Positions 34,594-45,589 of a stretch of 64,000 bases of DNA are shown here, one piece after another. The number at the start of each line of letters is the position of its first letter. Positions within the stretch are counted from its first letter, which is position 1. The notes under the pieces are model-generated. The model saw nothing but the letters and a program-made list of their open reading frames with translations. It was not told the DNA's origin and made no database searches. Position numbers and translations under genes: made by a program. Source of the stretch: Persicaria tinctoria (Eukaryota; Streptophyta; Magnoliopsida; Caryophyllales; Polygonaceae); contig JBANSL010000004.1 of the NCBI GenBank assembly GCA_037127255.1, forward strand, positions 19,909,967-19,973,966, given 5' to 3'.

Positions 34594-34800
34594 TGTTGAG
34601 AGAATGAAAGGTGTGAAGAGACCAAAAGAGTCTCACATCGACAATATGAACAAAGGAGGCTTAGTATATAAGCTAGTGGGTTACTTCTTATATTGCCAAT
34701 TGGTTTTAGGATAGAACCCCGCTTGACTTATGTGCTAGGCTATTAACGCAAGGGCGCACGCGTGCACACGACCCCCGATCCCGAGTCCCAACGGACTTCA
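34594..34800 (+). repeat. TRIM LTR 3
   Basis: Full-length copy, about 93-95% like LTR 1 by eye. Confidence 0.82.
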
Positions 34801-34907
34801 GTACAACGATCGCATGTGGAGCCCCAATCCCGAGTCCCAACGGACTTCATTACAACGATCGCATGTGGAGCCCCGATCCCGAGTCCCAACGTACTTCAGT
34901 ACAATGA
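34801..34907. repeat. About 50-bp tandem repeat derived from the LTR end
   Basis: GTACAACGATCGCATGTGGA followed by the last 28 bases of the LTR, repeated twice after the TRIM. It seems to have spread from the LTR 3' end. Confidence 0.75.
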
Positions 34908-34914
34908 CCACATG

Positions 34915-35030
34915 TGAAGTTGGTCGTAACGACCATGGGGTAAATGGGTCGCAACGACCAAGGAGTGTCGGACATGTGGTATGTTGGTCGCAACGACCAC
35001 ATCCTATGATGGTCGCAACGACCAAGGGTT
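34915..35030. repeat. Four copies of palindrome GGTCGYAACGACC
   Basis: Near-perfect 13-bp palindromes at about 34921, 34948, 34987 and 35010, spaced by unrelated sequence. Confidence 0.8.
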
Positions 35031-36016
35031 TTTAGTCCGGGTCTTTAAAGAACTGAGCTAAAGCCCAAATAACCGGATTAAAAAGGTGAATTAAATTTTT
35101 TAAAAAAAGAAAAGAAATAGAGAGAAGAACAGGCGCGAAGCATCTTCTCCCCCAAAACTCCATGGGTAAGTAATGGAGTTCATGATTTTGGTTCAATTTT
35201 CTTTTTCTAATTGAAAAAAGAATTAAAATAAGATTTGCCACAAAAGCTCAAGTGACGTGATGAATGGTGTGCTCAACTTCCCTCCTGCTTATCGATTGTT
35301 CGATCATGGCGTACTGACATCCTTCAAATTCGAACTGATTTTCCGAATTCAGAGGTAATCGGCCGCCGCCATGGATCCACAACTTATCTTGTCGGACGAA
35401 TCGCGTGGAGTGACTCTTGGAATGGAGCAGCAAGCCGCCGACGACCATTTCTGAGATTTGGGGATTGTTGTTCTTCGGCTAGGGTTCTGTGTGAGAGAAA
35501 GAGAGAAGGTCGTGAATTGGGTGGGGTGGTATAGGGGTGTAGAATTTAATTTATTTGCAGGGTTATTTTTGTCCTGTTCTAAAATTTTTTTTTAGAACAA
35601 TCCTTTTTTAATAATAATAAAAACTATTTTATTTTTCTAAATCTCAAAAACATTGGCAAAAAAAGGCCAATTAGTTAGCTCCGTAAAGTTGTTCGATTTT
35701 TCTATAGGGCATAGTTAGGATAATAGCACTAATTTGAAAATGTTTTTGAAATTATAATTAGTTTAGTTTTTTTTAAAAATTAAATTCATAGAGTCGCTTG
35801 CTTTTTTGGCAGAGAATTTTTTCCAATTTAGATTCTTATCCTATATTCTAAGAGCATAGAATAGAATACCCGATAATTGTTTCCTAGCGATGTTGTGTTT
35901 ATTACGGAGTATCATCTTTCTAAGAGTAAAAGGGGCCAAATCAACGTAACTATTTTTACAAAATTTAATTGCATGCATGATTAGAACGAGTGGGGTAAGA
36001 TTCAATCCGAATATAG
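35031..36016. other. Spacer left of the giant MULE; weak ORF at 35248-35448 (minus)
   Basis: A 66-codon minus-strand frame (35448-35248, MVVGGLLLHSK...) follows a CT-rich leader containing AACCCTAGCC that looks like a plant 5' UTR. I recognise no domain and no downstream exon, so it may be a gene fragment or chance. The rest is AT-rich. Confidence 0.25.
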
Positions 36017-36026
36017 AAATCTAATC
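36017..36026. other. Left target-site duplication of the giant MULE
   Basis: AAATCTAATC, identical to 53211-53220. Confidence 0.85.
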
Positions 36027-36072
36027 GGCGCGGATATCTACACCGCTAATTTTTAATATTTTCAACGCTAAT

Positions 36073-36308
36073 CACCGCATAGATATGCGGTGAGTTTAAT
36101 GACAGTCAACGCACCCACCGCATGTATATGCGTTGGGTCGACCTGTATAGCCACCCACTGCATTACGATGCGGTGGGTGTGTTCGTTCCGTTCAAACCCC
36201 ACCGCATACCCATACGGTGGGTTTCGAATAACCTGATTTGTGGTTAACTATTTGGAGGACCGGACCGGACCGGTAGAGGGTCGAGACGCACCGCATACCT
36301 ATGCGGTG
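36073..36308. promoter_or_regulatory. Palindrome cluster A at the MULE left end
   Basis: Five copies of the CACCGCATAnnTATGCGGTG family, from 36073 to 36308; the first and last are perfect and the middle three are diverged. Next to it, an approximately 50-bp unit (GCGGTGTGTTCCTTTACA..ATATAGGGGCA) is duplicated up to the LTR insertion point. Confidence 0.75.
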
Positions 36309-36395
36309 TGTTCCTTTACATCGAATTTAACATTAAATATAGGGGCATATGCGGTGTGTTCCTTTACAGCAAATTTAACATGTAATATAGGGGCA

Positions 36396-37791
36396 TGATA
36401 GCATGCATTTAGGTAGGCATAATAGGTTGCATTTAGCTTAGTTAAGATGCATTTCATGGATGGATTAAGAATGATTTGCATATTAGTTCTCTATGTTGTC
36501 GGAGTCGGAATCTACACGCTTTTATTGATTATTTCAGGTAATGGTAGATCCGAGGAGAAGACATGAGTTGATAACGCATTTGATGAGAATGTCTAGTTGA
36601 TCGAAGAAGCTTACATGAAGATCTCAAGAGGTCCTGAGAAGAAGAAGCGAACCTAAACGAAGAACAAGTCTGCAGAAGTTGTCGCCGGACATGCTGAACT
36701 TGTTTTGCACTTTCTGGAGGCCTCGGTTGTCCGATCGACTATTATGACCATGCGTTGGAAAGCTCTTTCAGAGAGCTACAACCTTCATGTTGACGTCGAG
36801 AGCTAATTCGTGACGGAAGTTTTGGGAAAAAACAATGCAGCGGCCGCCGCATGGTATGCTGCGCCCGCCGCCAGGGGCGGTATTCATGCTGCGCCCGCCG
36901 CAGCTGCCGTCAGCGCGCAACGTTTTTGGAAAAAAACCCTAGATGTTCTAATTTGCTTTGAGGGCCGACTTGGATGTCTTTTAGGCCGACTTTTATGTTA
37001 TTTTTCATTACTTCCATTCTATTCTTTGAACCATCAGACAATTAGAGGGAGAGCGATGTTCGCCATAGGCGGCTAAACTCTCTTCGTTCTACTTGCAATT
37101 TGAAGCTTTGTTTGGATTGATTGTGAGTTTCTAATTCTTGTTCCTTATTTCCTATATTGAATGCTTCAACTTCTTTGTGCTTGATTGTTTATTGTGTTGT
37201 TCTTTCTCGTCTGGCCAACTAGTTAGATCAATTCAATTGCTAGGGTTTTGTAGATTCCTGATTGCGAACCTTAACCCAAGTGGCAAACTTATTCCTTTAG
37301 GGCTGATTGAACTAATTGGATTGGTAGGAAGTTGGATGTGTTGTTAAATCCCTCTTTAGGGACTGCAAATACCTTGGTTAATCTCTGAACTTAAAGCTAT
37401 CAATTGGGTTAAATCCTTCTTTAGGGACTGTTCGATTGATAAGGGTTTCTAGGACTGATTGGACTAGTAACTATATTAGGTCGGGACAAGGGCATTCACA
37501 GGAAGACTAAAAGGACAAGAGGAAGTTACAATATCAATTCAACCAAATAAAGTGGATAGTTGTAGGTAGAGCGATCTTCTCTAAATTATTTTGCATCAAT
37601 TTGTTTTTATTTTATTTTGTTTTCTTTTCAATCTCAATCAACCAAAACCCCCCTTTCTTCTAATTGGTAAATACACATTGTTGAGAAATACTTGATTCTC
37701 TGTGGGATCGACCTCTTACTTGCTTGCTATACTAGTTTGTAGGTTTGAGTTTTATTTTGATACGGTTTATGCGACTAAAAACCGCTCATCA
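36396..37791 (+). repeat. 5' LTR
   Basis: 1396 bp; lacks the extra 20 bp of GCGCCCGCCG-type repeat present in the 3' LTR near 40958-40977. Confidence 0.93.
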
Positions 37792-37794
37792 AAT

Positions 37795-37812
37795 TGGCGC
37801 CGTTGCCGGGGA
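37795..37812 (+). promoter_or_regulatory. Primer-binding site
   Basis: TGGCGCCGTTGCCGGGGA, three bases after the LTR end; this form is typical of Tat/Athila-lineage gypsy and related non-autonomous elements. Confidence 0.85.
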
Positions 37813-37917
37813 ATCAAGTTTTTTTTTTTTGTGTATTTATTGATTTTTGTGCATATATCTAACCCATTGTGAGCCTATCTTACGGTTCACAACACCCTTG
37901 CTACTAACTTTTTCAAG

Positions 37918-39057
37918 ATGTTGAGATTAGCGCAGTTTGAAGGTGAGAACTTTCACCAATACTTCAGGAGATTGCATGAGTATGTTGACGACCTTGGTTC
38001 ATGGGGTTATCAATTCAGCATCCGGGATATGATTATGTGCATAATTGATGGGATGACTGTTGAGACACGAGCGCTTGCTGAGCACCTGAGTAACGGAGGC
38101 CTGAAGCGGTTAGGAGGATTGTCGGGGTTGTGGGATTTTTTCTGTTATATGGATTACCATGTTGCACAAGAAGAATTGCTCACCATGTCCCCTCCGCCAA
38201 TGGAGAACTCTGTCACATACCTGGAGGATCCATTCCATAGCCTTACACAGAGGTTGCAAGAGCAAGCTGAGACTCCTGAGAGTAGTAAGAACTTGGAGAA
38301 TCAGTTGAACAAACTCATTCAAATTTTAAGTGCAAAACGTGAGAAGGAAAGGGGCTTAGAAGAAGGAGTTGAAGTCATAACGGAGGGTGAAATTTTTGAG
38401 GAGCGGCAACCGTCGCAGGAGGGCGGCGATCACCGTACTGCTACTAATGAGCCCCCATCGACTTCCCTTGATTTTGAGAAACCCACCCCACCACCCCTTG
38501 AGTCTTTAAAGGATGAAAGAATGGAAGATCCTATCGAAATCATTACACTTAGTTCAGTCCCTCCTATGTGGTTTCAACATGACAATGACATGCCGAATGA
38601 GGAGGAATTGGTTGCAGACAACGATAGTTTCTTAGATGATGGAGGAGATGGTCTAGTGCTTCCTGGGTTGGAATCTCATGAGTCGACGCATGAGGTTACA
38701 TGTGATGTGTCTCCTACTCCATCTGCAACATCCATTCTGAGCTTGTCCATTGATGAACCAAGTCTAGAGCCATCAGTTGAGGTGCAAGAGGTAATAAAGG
38801 TAAACTTTTGCAATTTTGAAGTTAATGGTGTATATGTTGATCCTTTTGATTGCTATTTTGAAAAGTCACCAGCGGAACTGTGTTGGTGGTATCATATTCC
38901 TTCTGCAGAGAGTCATGCTAGACTCTTTAATAGATTGAAAGGGTTCGTGAGTTCCACATTTTATGCTTTCAATTTATTGTGCTATGATGTGCCTTGTAAG
39001 ATGTGTGCACAGGAATATGATAGGCTACTGAGGGCCTTGACGATGTCTGAGAGATAA
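37918..39057 (+). CDS. Gag-like protein of the non-autonomous LTR element
   Basis: 379 codons, uninterrupted. The N-terminal 80 residues (LRLAQFEGENFHQYFRRLHE, then FSIRDMIMCIIDGMTVETRA) follow the helical pattern of gypsy gag proteins; a glutamate-rich middle (about 130-260) and a C-terminal Cys/Trp-containing segment (ELCWWYH, CYDVPCKMC) follow. No zinc knuckle of the CCHC form and no protease motif are seen. It may help package the RNA into particles supplied by an autonomous relative. The intact frame agrees with the young age of the insertion. Confidence 0.7.
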   Translation: MLRLAQFEGENFHQYFRRLHEYVDDLGSWGYQFSIRDMIMCIIDGMTVETRALAEHLSNGGLKRLGGLSGLWDFFCYMDYHVAQEELLTMSPPPMENSVTYLEDPFHSLTQRLQEQAETPESSKNLENQLNKLIQILSAKREKERGLEEGVEVITEGEIFEERQPSQEGGDHRTATNEPPSTSLDFEKPTPPPLESLKDERMEDPIEIITLSSVPPMWFQHDNDMPNEEELVADNDSFLDDGGDGLVLPGLESHESTHEVTCDVSPTPSATSILSLSIDEPSLEPSVEVQEVIKVNFCNFEVNGVYVDPFDCYFEKSPAELCWWYHIPSAESHARLFNRLKGFVSSTFYAFNLLCYDVPCKMCAQEYDRLLRALTMSER

Positions 39058-40437
39058 GGTCTTGAGATTGAGAATAAGTCAAGCCAATGACATTAAAGAA
39101 AGGCGCTTCTCGGGAGGCAACCCGAGGTAATTTTTTCTTTCTTTTTCCTTTTTCTTTTCCTTCACCCTGATTATATTTGGTTTACTTTTGTTGTCTTTAT
39201 TGTTTCATTGAGGACAATGAAAACTTTAAGTGTGGGGGAGAGGAATTCTATATATAGATGCATATAGGAGATCATATTTAAATTTATGCATAATGTTTAA
39301 TTTCTGTAATCATTTTTATTAATTTTTGTTTATTTTCGTATTAAAAAAATTCAATTCAAAAATCCCAAAAATAGAGCATGCATTGCATATATATATGTGT
39401 TATTCAAATACCCATCTTGCTTAGTTTGTCCTCTATTTTAAATTTCAAGCATGATTCATAAAAATCCCATGGAGTTCTGGATGTTTTGATTATTATGTCT
39501 ATATTTGATTTTTGTGGAACAAGAGCTAGCAAATATAATTGAGCATGTATGATTGAGCTAAAAGTATGATTGAAGTGCTAAAAACATGACCCTGTGAGAA
39601 TGTTTGGCCTTATTTGAATTCTTTTGCTCAGTTGTGTGAATTACTCGCCTAGTGTTGCTACCTCTTGGCATTGACTGCAATATCTATTTTTAAAGATCGA
39701 CTCACATGTCTGTTGCTTGCGGAGTTTATGTTTATATTTTGAGTCTTTTGGTTTGAATTTGTGCATATTTAGTGAATAAGGTGGCAATGGTTGATGCACT
39801 GAGTAACCGGGTCTACGCATGACACCCACGGGTATGATTCGCGCAAAAAGGTGTGAAAACTATCCACTAGGAAAGAAAGCTTGATCATTGAGTAACCAGG
39901 TTCATTCATGACACCCATGTTTGCAACTTGCGTCAAAAGATGTTCAAGTGGAATTCATATTAGTAGGTTGAGGTGCTGATAGACCGGGGCCATTCATGAC
40001 ACCCATGTTTGCGCTTCGCGTAAGGAAAGCACCAAGACAAGAAAAAGAAAAAAAAAGAAAAGAAAACCAAGACAAGAAAAAGAAAAAAAAGTGTTGCATT
40101 TTATTTTCTTTATTGTGTCCCGCAAGTACTGACATTTCGGTAGAGAATTGGTGATATGGTGGTCAATGTCTATGAGCTTAGTGCATGATTGGTTTGAGTT
40201 GAGAGTTGTACCTTAAAGCCTAAACACATGAGTGAAACACATATTTTGGGTGAGGTTGGATGATGTCTACTTCTAAGCTTTGATCACTGGAATACATGCT
40301 ATGACGTTTGTTTGCTTGGTTTATGTTTTCACCTACTATGATGTTGCTTTTTGATGAGGTTGAAACTTGAAGGGATTTCCTGTGGGATGCGTTGATTCAT
40401 GTTCATTCTATCATTGCTTGAGGACAAGCAAAGATTA
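39058..40437 (+). other. Non-coding 3' interior of the LTR element
   Basis: No coding frame. Three imperfect direct repeats containing CATTCATGACACCCATGTTTG or a close variant lie at about 39795-40030. TTGAGGACAATGAAA..AAGTGTGGGGGAG at about 39210 and TTGAGGACAAGCAAAGATTAAGTGTGGGGAAG at about 40420 are related purine-rich words, so the first may be a duplicate polypurine tract. Confidence 0.6.
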
Positions 40438-40451
40438 AGTGTGGGGAAGTT
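40438..40451 (+). promoter_or_regulatory. Polypurine tract
   Basis: AGTGTGGGGAAGTT directly before the 3' LTR; primes plus-strand DNA synthesis in LTR elements. Confidence 0.82.
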
Positions 40452-41867
40452 TGATAGCATGCATTTAGGTAGGCATAATAGGTTGCATTTAGCTTAGTTA
40501 AGATGCATTTCATGGATGGATTAAGCATGATTTGCATATTAGTTCTCTATGTTGTCGGAGTCGGAATCTACACGCTTTTATTGATTATTTCAGGTAATGG
40601 TAGATCCGAGGAGAAGACATGAGTTGATAACGCATTTGATGAGAATGTCTAGTTGATCAAATAAGCTTACATGAAGATCTCAAGAGGTCCTGAGAAGAAG
40701 AAGCGAACCTAAACGAAGAACAAGTCTGCAGAAGTTGTCGCCAGACATGCTGAACTTGTTTTGCATTTTCTGGAGGCCTTGGTTGTCCGATCGACTATTA
40801 TGACCATGCGTTGGAAAGCTCTTTCAGAGAGCTACAACTTTCATGTTGTCGTCGAGAGCTAATTCGAGACGGAATTTTCGGGAAAAACCAATGCAGCGGC
40901 CGCCGCATGGTATGCTGCGCCCGCCGCCAGGGGCGGTATTCATGCTGCGCCCGCCGCTTATTTGCTGCGCCCGCCGCAGCTGCCGTCAGCGCGCAACGTT
41001 TTTGGAAAAAAACCCTAGATGTTCTAATTTGCTTTGAGGGCCGACTTGGATGTCTTTTAGGCCGACTTTTATGTTATTTTTCATTACTTCCATTCCATTC
41101 TTTGAACCATCAGACAATTAGAGGGAGAGCGATGTTCGCCATGGGCGGCTAAATTCTCTTCGTTCTACTTGCAATTTGAAGCTTTGTTTGGATTGATTGT
41201 GAGTTTCTAATTCTTGTTCCTTATTTCCTATATTGAATGCTTCAACTTCTTTGTGCTTGATTGTTTATTGTGTTGTTCTTTCTCGTCTGGCCAACTAGTT
41301 AGATCAATTCAATTGCTAGGGTTTTGTAGATTCCTGATTGCGAACCTTAACCCAAGTGGCAAACTTATTCCTTTAGGGCTGATTGAACTAATTGGATTGG
41401 TAGGAAGTTGGATGTGTTGTTAAATCCCTCTTTAGGGACTGCAAATACCTTGGTTAATCTCTGAACTTAAAGCTATCAATTGGGTTAAATCCTTCTTTAG
41501 GGACTGTTCGATTGATAAGGGTTTCTAGGACTGATTGGACTAGTAACTATATTAGGTCGGGACAAGGGCATTCACAGGAAGACTAGAAGGACAAGAGGAA
41601 GTTACAATATCAATTCAACCAAATAAAGTGGATAGTTGTAGGTAGAGCGATCTTCTCTAAATTATTTTGCATCAATTTGTTTTTATTTTATTTTGTTTTC
41701 TTTTCAATCTCAATCAACCAAAACCCCCCTTTCTACTAATTGGTAAATACACATTGTTGAGAAATACTTGATTCTCTGTGGGATCGACCTCTTACTTGCT
41801 TGCTATACTAGTTTGTAGGTTTGAGTTTTATTTTGATACGGTTTATGCGACTAAAAACCGCTCATCA
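40452..41867 (+). repeat. 3' LTR
   Basis: 1416 bp, about 98.8% like the 5' LTR by eye, with a 20-bp extra copy of a GCGCCCGCCG-containing unit. Confidence 0.93.
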
Positions 41868-42092
41868 GGGCATTATCGGAACTAGTCTCTATGTTGACTT
41901 CAGAAGAAAGATAACGTAGCGGGACAATCCACAATAAGAATAGTTGAACATGAAAGTACGATAAATGTCCTGGATGACAAAAAGCGTCGGTCGGAAAATG
42001 TCATAGAACATAGTTTGTGAAATCGCACAGACAAAGATACAACCCAATCGAACATATGGAGTTCGAAAAAAGACACCAGAAAGTGGAAAGTG

Positions 42093-42990
42093 CTAATACG
42101 ATAGGGGACGGCCACCGTCACGACGGCGGTAAGCTCTATATCGTGCAATCCTCGCCGCAAACTGCTCTACCCAACCGTCGACCGGGCGATCGTGATGTCG
42201 TGTCCATGTAACGTAGACTGGAGGTAGAGGTGAACCAGGCAACAACCAAATCTGTGAATAGAAGATGAATATTGACATCAGAAAAGAGAAACAAAACATT
42301 AACAAATCAATGAATATGAAATACGAAACGTACCGGAACGAAGTGGTTGCTGTTGCCGACTAAAGCTATTCCATCTAGCTCCTCATAGGCCGGTATTGAC
42401 GGGCCACCGGTGGCGTACAGAGGTAGGCACAACATCGGCGTCATCTATGACACAATCACCAAAGGACGCTGGTGAAGCGTGGCAAACACCTCGCCCATGA
42501 TCGGAATCTCCATCCAATACGTAGCATCATGACACGTGCCGAAATAGTTGACCCTCATGATGAGCTCATCTAAGGCAGGATAGTAATGGTACCAATCTGA
42601 ATGCAGCTGCAACTCAACGGCCAGCTCTCGTGGAACTCGAGGCCATGCGTCTTGTCCCAAGTTCAGAAGACAAGCAAAAGACCTATACCCACAGTGACCA
42701 TCACCTGCAACATTTGTGACGGCTCGTACGAAAGTAATCATGAATTCGTCGATGTTGCCATTGCCCCAATTGAAATCTACGTGAGGTAGATTCTGTGGTG
42801 GAAGCGTCGTAGGTGCTGGCATAGGAATGTCACCTACAATATCCGGAGCTGGCTCCGACGCTGATCGACCTTGCCCACGTCCCCTCCCACAACCCCGTCC
42901 TCGACCTCGTCCTCTACCTACTCCTCGGCCCCTAGGAGGGTCGTCGATGGCAATGGCGTTGGACCCAGTGACCTCCTCATTGCCTTCCAC
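42093..42990 (-). pseudogene. OTU-type cysteine protease of the MULE
   Basis: Exon 42990-42334 and exon 42251-42093, GT-AG intron of 82 bp. After an RG-repeat segment (GRGRGRGRGCGRGRG) comes the OTU core: DGHCGYRSF with the catalytic Asp-Gly-x-Cys near residue 97, then a helical region. After the break the catalytic His lies in VGNSNHFVP, and PGSPLPPVYVTW follows as in plant MULE-linked OTU proteins. An in-frame TAG (42445-42447) lies between the Cys and His halves. No ATG is found in frame at the start: 42990 is a GTG and an in-frame stop lies shortly upstream, so an upstream exon or a mutated start is likely. OTU enzymes cleave ubiquitin-type linkages; a role in protecting the element's proteins would be speculation. 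Confidence 0.8.
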
Positions 42991-43244
42991 GTCATCTGTT
43001 TCGTTTGATGACGGTTGACCCCGACCTCAGCCTTGACCTCGTGCTGATCCACTGGTCGCCTCTCTATCTGCCCGATGTTGAGCCCTAGCACGCTCACGTT
43101 CCTAAGGTAGAGGGTTCGTCTGACAGGGGTGGCGAGTCCTCGGTCTCCCGGACGGTCTACGGTCATCCGAGTCAGGGGGGTCAACGAGGTATGGGAGGGA
43201 TGATCACCGTCGTTGAATGTGCATGGGAGACCGTAGACGTCCCT

Positions 43245-44995
43245 TCAGTATCTATCTCTGCATGGTTGCGAAGGTGGCTCGGCTTCCATCTTCGTGTAGA
43301 TTTCGAACAACATGTTGAAACATTCCTTTGACACAATATTCCGAATTCGATCGAAAATCCATAGGTCGTAGGAGTCTGTAGGCCAGGTGTTGTTCGCTCT
43401 CCCCATCGTATTCTTCACCTCACTTATTTGATCCGCCATCATCAGGTCAATTGTGTTGATCACATGAGTGAAATCACCGACTGCAGAGTTTAAGGTCTTT
43501 TTCAACACATAATGAGCAGACTCCACCCTATAAGATAAGTGAGACTCGCATATGAAGATCGTTATATGTAAATAAATTACGTGTATAATGAATTTTATAA
43601 GGAAAAAGTAGGTGCACCTGTTCGTCGTGGTCGTACCAAAATGCTGGATTGCGTATGTCCATGCACGAACTATATTCTCCGAGTAATCTCGTAACCACGT
43701 CGCCTCCAAATACGGCATAAGCCCTTTGATATGCCCCCACTCTGCATGCATACCCCTCCTTCTAGCGGCGAAAGTTTCAACCGATCTGGATTGGAACAGG
43801 CCAACACATGTGTTCTTGAAATGCCTAGCAACATCAAGATTCTTTGACTTTTGGAAAACAGCTTCTTCGCATCGTCGGAGGACATGCACTGTGCACAACA
43901 TATGCCTGACACTGGAAAGAACTACTCGTAGCGCCGCAATCAACCCCAACTCTCGATCTGTGACAACAATGTTAGGAAGATTACCTCGCATGAGGTAAAC
44001 GAGCTGCCCCAACACCCAAATGTACGTATCTGTGTTCTCGTCCGACATTAAGCAGAACCCGATGACGAAGTTCTTCGTTGTGCAAGTGAATCCAACGAAC
44101 TCACACAAAGGGATCCCGTAACTGCACCATGAAATATTTGACTTTGCAAACCCTGGTGGGAAGGGGTAAAAGAATAAATGTAGATAGAAACGTACGCATT
44201 CGTCCGGTATGTACTATCGATGAGGACGACGTATGGAAAGATGGCTAGAAGATGGCGAGCGTTTGTATGGGCGATGAATAGATCTTGAAGCTTGTTGGGA
44301 TCGTCAGGGGATCTCCTCGTAGAGTAGAAGTAACCCTTCTCCCGCAAAATGAGGAGTGCTTCCTAGGTGACTGTTCGATCTCCTCTCGCTTCAGCTTTAA
44401 ACTTTGCCCTCGCATTGTACACTTGGCGCCGCGATGTGAAGTTCAACTTCTGCCGTGAGTCAGTTGTCTTCTTCAAGGTGGCTAAAATCAGTTTTGGTGG
44501 GGTACCAGCCACGGTAAGGGCCATCGTAGCGTCCCTTTCCTCTGTATCCATCCGTCCGACATACGGGTGACCGTTCAACGCACCGGGGAGTTGATGGTTG
44601 TGCTTGCCATGAAGAACGTCCAGGCCCCATTCACCCCGTTTGAACTCCACGCCAGACAATGCAAACAGACACCCCTCTATCTTCGAAATAGCTATGCGCG
44701 TGTTCCCGCTTGCATCATCTCCGGCAACTCGCGGTCTCTTACGGGGAGTGTACTCGCCATACTTCTCAAATGCGAGCAATAGACTCCCACGCCTTGTAGG
44801 AGTGCTCCCCCAAGAATGCTTGATTGTCAAAACCATATTAAGCTTTAAGGCGGTGCCACGACAGTGCTGTAGGAGATCGTCGCGATTGGTCCACGTCTGC
44901 GATGTAGAAAAATCGGAAGTGTAATCGCGGTACTCCTGGTTACGGGGCTGAACGTCCTCACCGTCGTCCGACATCGGATCAGCCTGCTCCTCCAA
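43245..44995 (-). pseudogene. MULE transposase (FAR1/MuDR type)
   Basis: Exons 44995-44196, 44121-43618 and 43527-43245, with GT-AG introns of 74 and 90 bp that restore the conserved junctions. The N-terminal zinc-finger-like region carries KIEGCLFALSG and WGLDVLHGKHNHQLPG. The MULE catalytic domain follows, with VLIDSTYRTNA (first Asp), NIVVTDRELGLIAAL (second Asp), the CTVHVLRRC Cys-His motif and NRVESAH (probable Glu). After it comes LKKTLNSAVGDF. There is no SWIM finger before the stop at 43245. One in-frame TAG (44363-44365) breaks exon 1, so this copy cannot make a full protein without readthrough. It would bind the element ends and catalyse transposition. Confidence 0.88.
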
Positions 44996-45238
44996 TGGTA
45001 GCTGTCGAGATGCAAACAGTACATATATATTAAGTGACCCATTTATGGTTTCCGTTCGCTCTAATTCATAAACTAAGTTATTCGACTACATTTAAAAGCC
45101 GGTACCTATATTTTGGTTTCCATTCGATATGATTTTACTACATATATTCTGGTTTCCATTCGATATGATTCCACTACCTATATTCTGGTTATTCCACTAC
45201 CTATATTCTACCTATAATGTCATTGTAAATAATAAACA

Positions 45239-45334
45239 TTAATTACATGCCGGAAGACGAGGGGGTGGTGGAGTACTTGTAGGTGCTTCATCCGCTGGGC
45301 TTGAAGGTCGTCCATTGGTGTCGTCGTTTGCCAT
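45239..45334 (-). CDS. Possible first exon of the transposase gene
   Basis: ATG at 45334 (MANDDTNGRPSS, proline-rich) with a TATA-like TGTATAATAAG about 55 bp upstream and a palindrome copy beyond that. It may be a leader exon joined to the transposase frame (which reads upstream of its own ATG as LPLEE after a CAG acceptor at 45001-45003). The phases of the donors I tried do not fit, so the link is unproven. Confidence 0.3.
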   Translation of the reverse strand: MANDDTNGRPSSPADEAPTSTPPPPRLPACN

Positions 45335-45402
45335 ATTAGAAAATGAGGTGTGGGGGAATGGATGGATTCCAACGGAGAGCGGAAGACTTATTATACAGTA
45401 AC

Positions 45403-45560
45403 ACCGCATAGGTATGCGGTGGTGGTTAATTACCGTTGACACGGAATTATTTCAATATGCGGTGAGAGATACACCGTATGAGTATGCGGTGTGTACCACC
45501 GTATAGGTATACGGTGGTATACACTGCATAGGTATGCGGTGTAACACCGCATAGGTATGC
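45403..45560. promoter_or_regulatory. Palindrome cluster B, transposase promoter side
   Basis: Five copies of the CACCGCATAnnTATGCGGTG family in 160 bp, two of them with matched changes in both arms (for example CACCGTATAGGTATACGGTG), which keeps the dyad. TATA-like CTATATATAG follows at 45572. Confidence 0.8.
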
Positions 45561-45589
45561 GTTGGGTGCCTATATATAGTCCATGCCCG

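Larger units (their letters stand above)
34148..34800 (+). mobile_element. TRIM retrotransposon with three LTR copies
   Basis: Miniature LTR retrotransposon. A full LTR (34148-34354) is followed by the primer-binding site TGGTATCAGAGC (complementary to initiator tRNA-Met), about 120 bp of non-coding interior, a purine tract (GCGGGGGCG), a truncated LTR (34491-34563), a repeat of the last 30 bp of interior with purine tract, and a second full LTR (34594-34800). LTRs start TGTTGA and end TTCA. No protein is encoded, so it would need enzymes from another element. Confidence 0.85.
36396..41867 (+). mobile_element. Non-autonomous LTR retrotransposon (LARD/TR-GAG type) inside the MULE
   Basis: A 5472-bp element with 5' LTR 36396-37791 and 3' LTR 40452-41867, flanked by the perfect 5-bp duplication GGGCA (36391-36395 and 41868-41872). 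LTRs begin TGATAGCATG and end CTCATCA. A primer-binding site of the Tat/Athila kind (TGGCGCCGTTGCCGGGG) follows the 5' LTR and a purine tract (GTGTGGGGAAGTT) precedes the 3' LTR. The only long frame is gag-like; there is no protease, RT or integrase, so it depends on a helper. Comparing LTRs by eye gives about 17 substitutions in about 1.4 kb plus one 20-bp length difference, so the insertion is recent. Confidence 0.93.
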
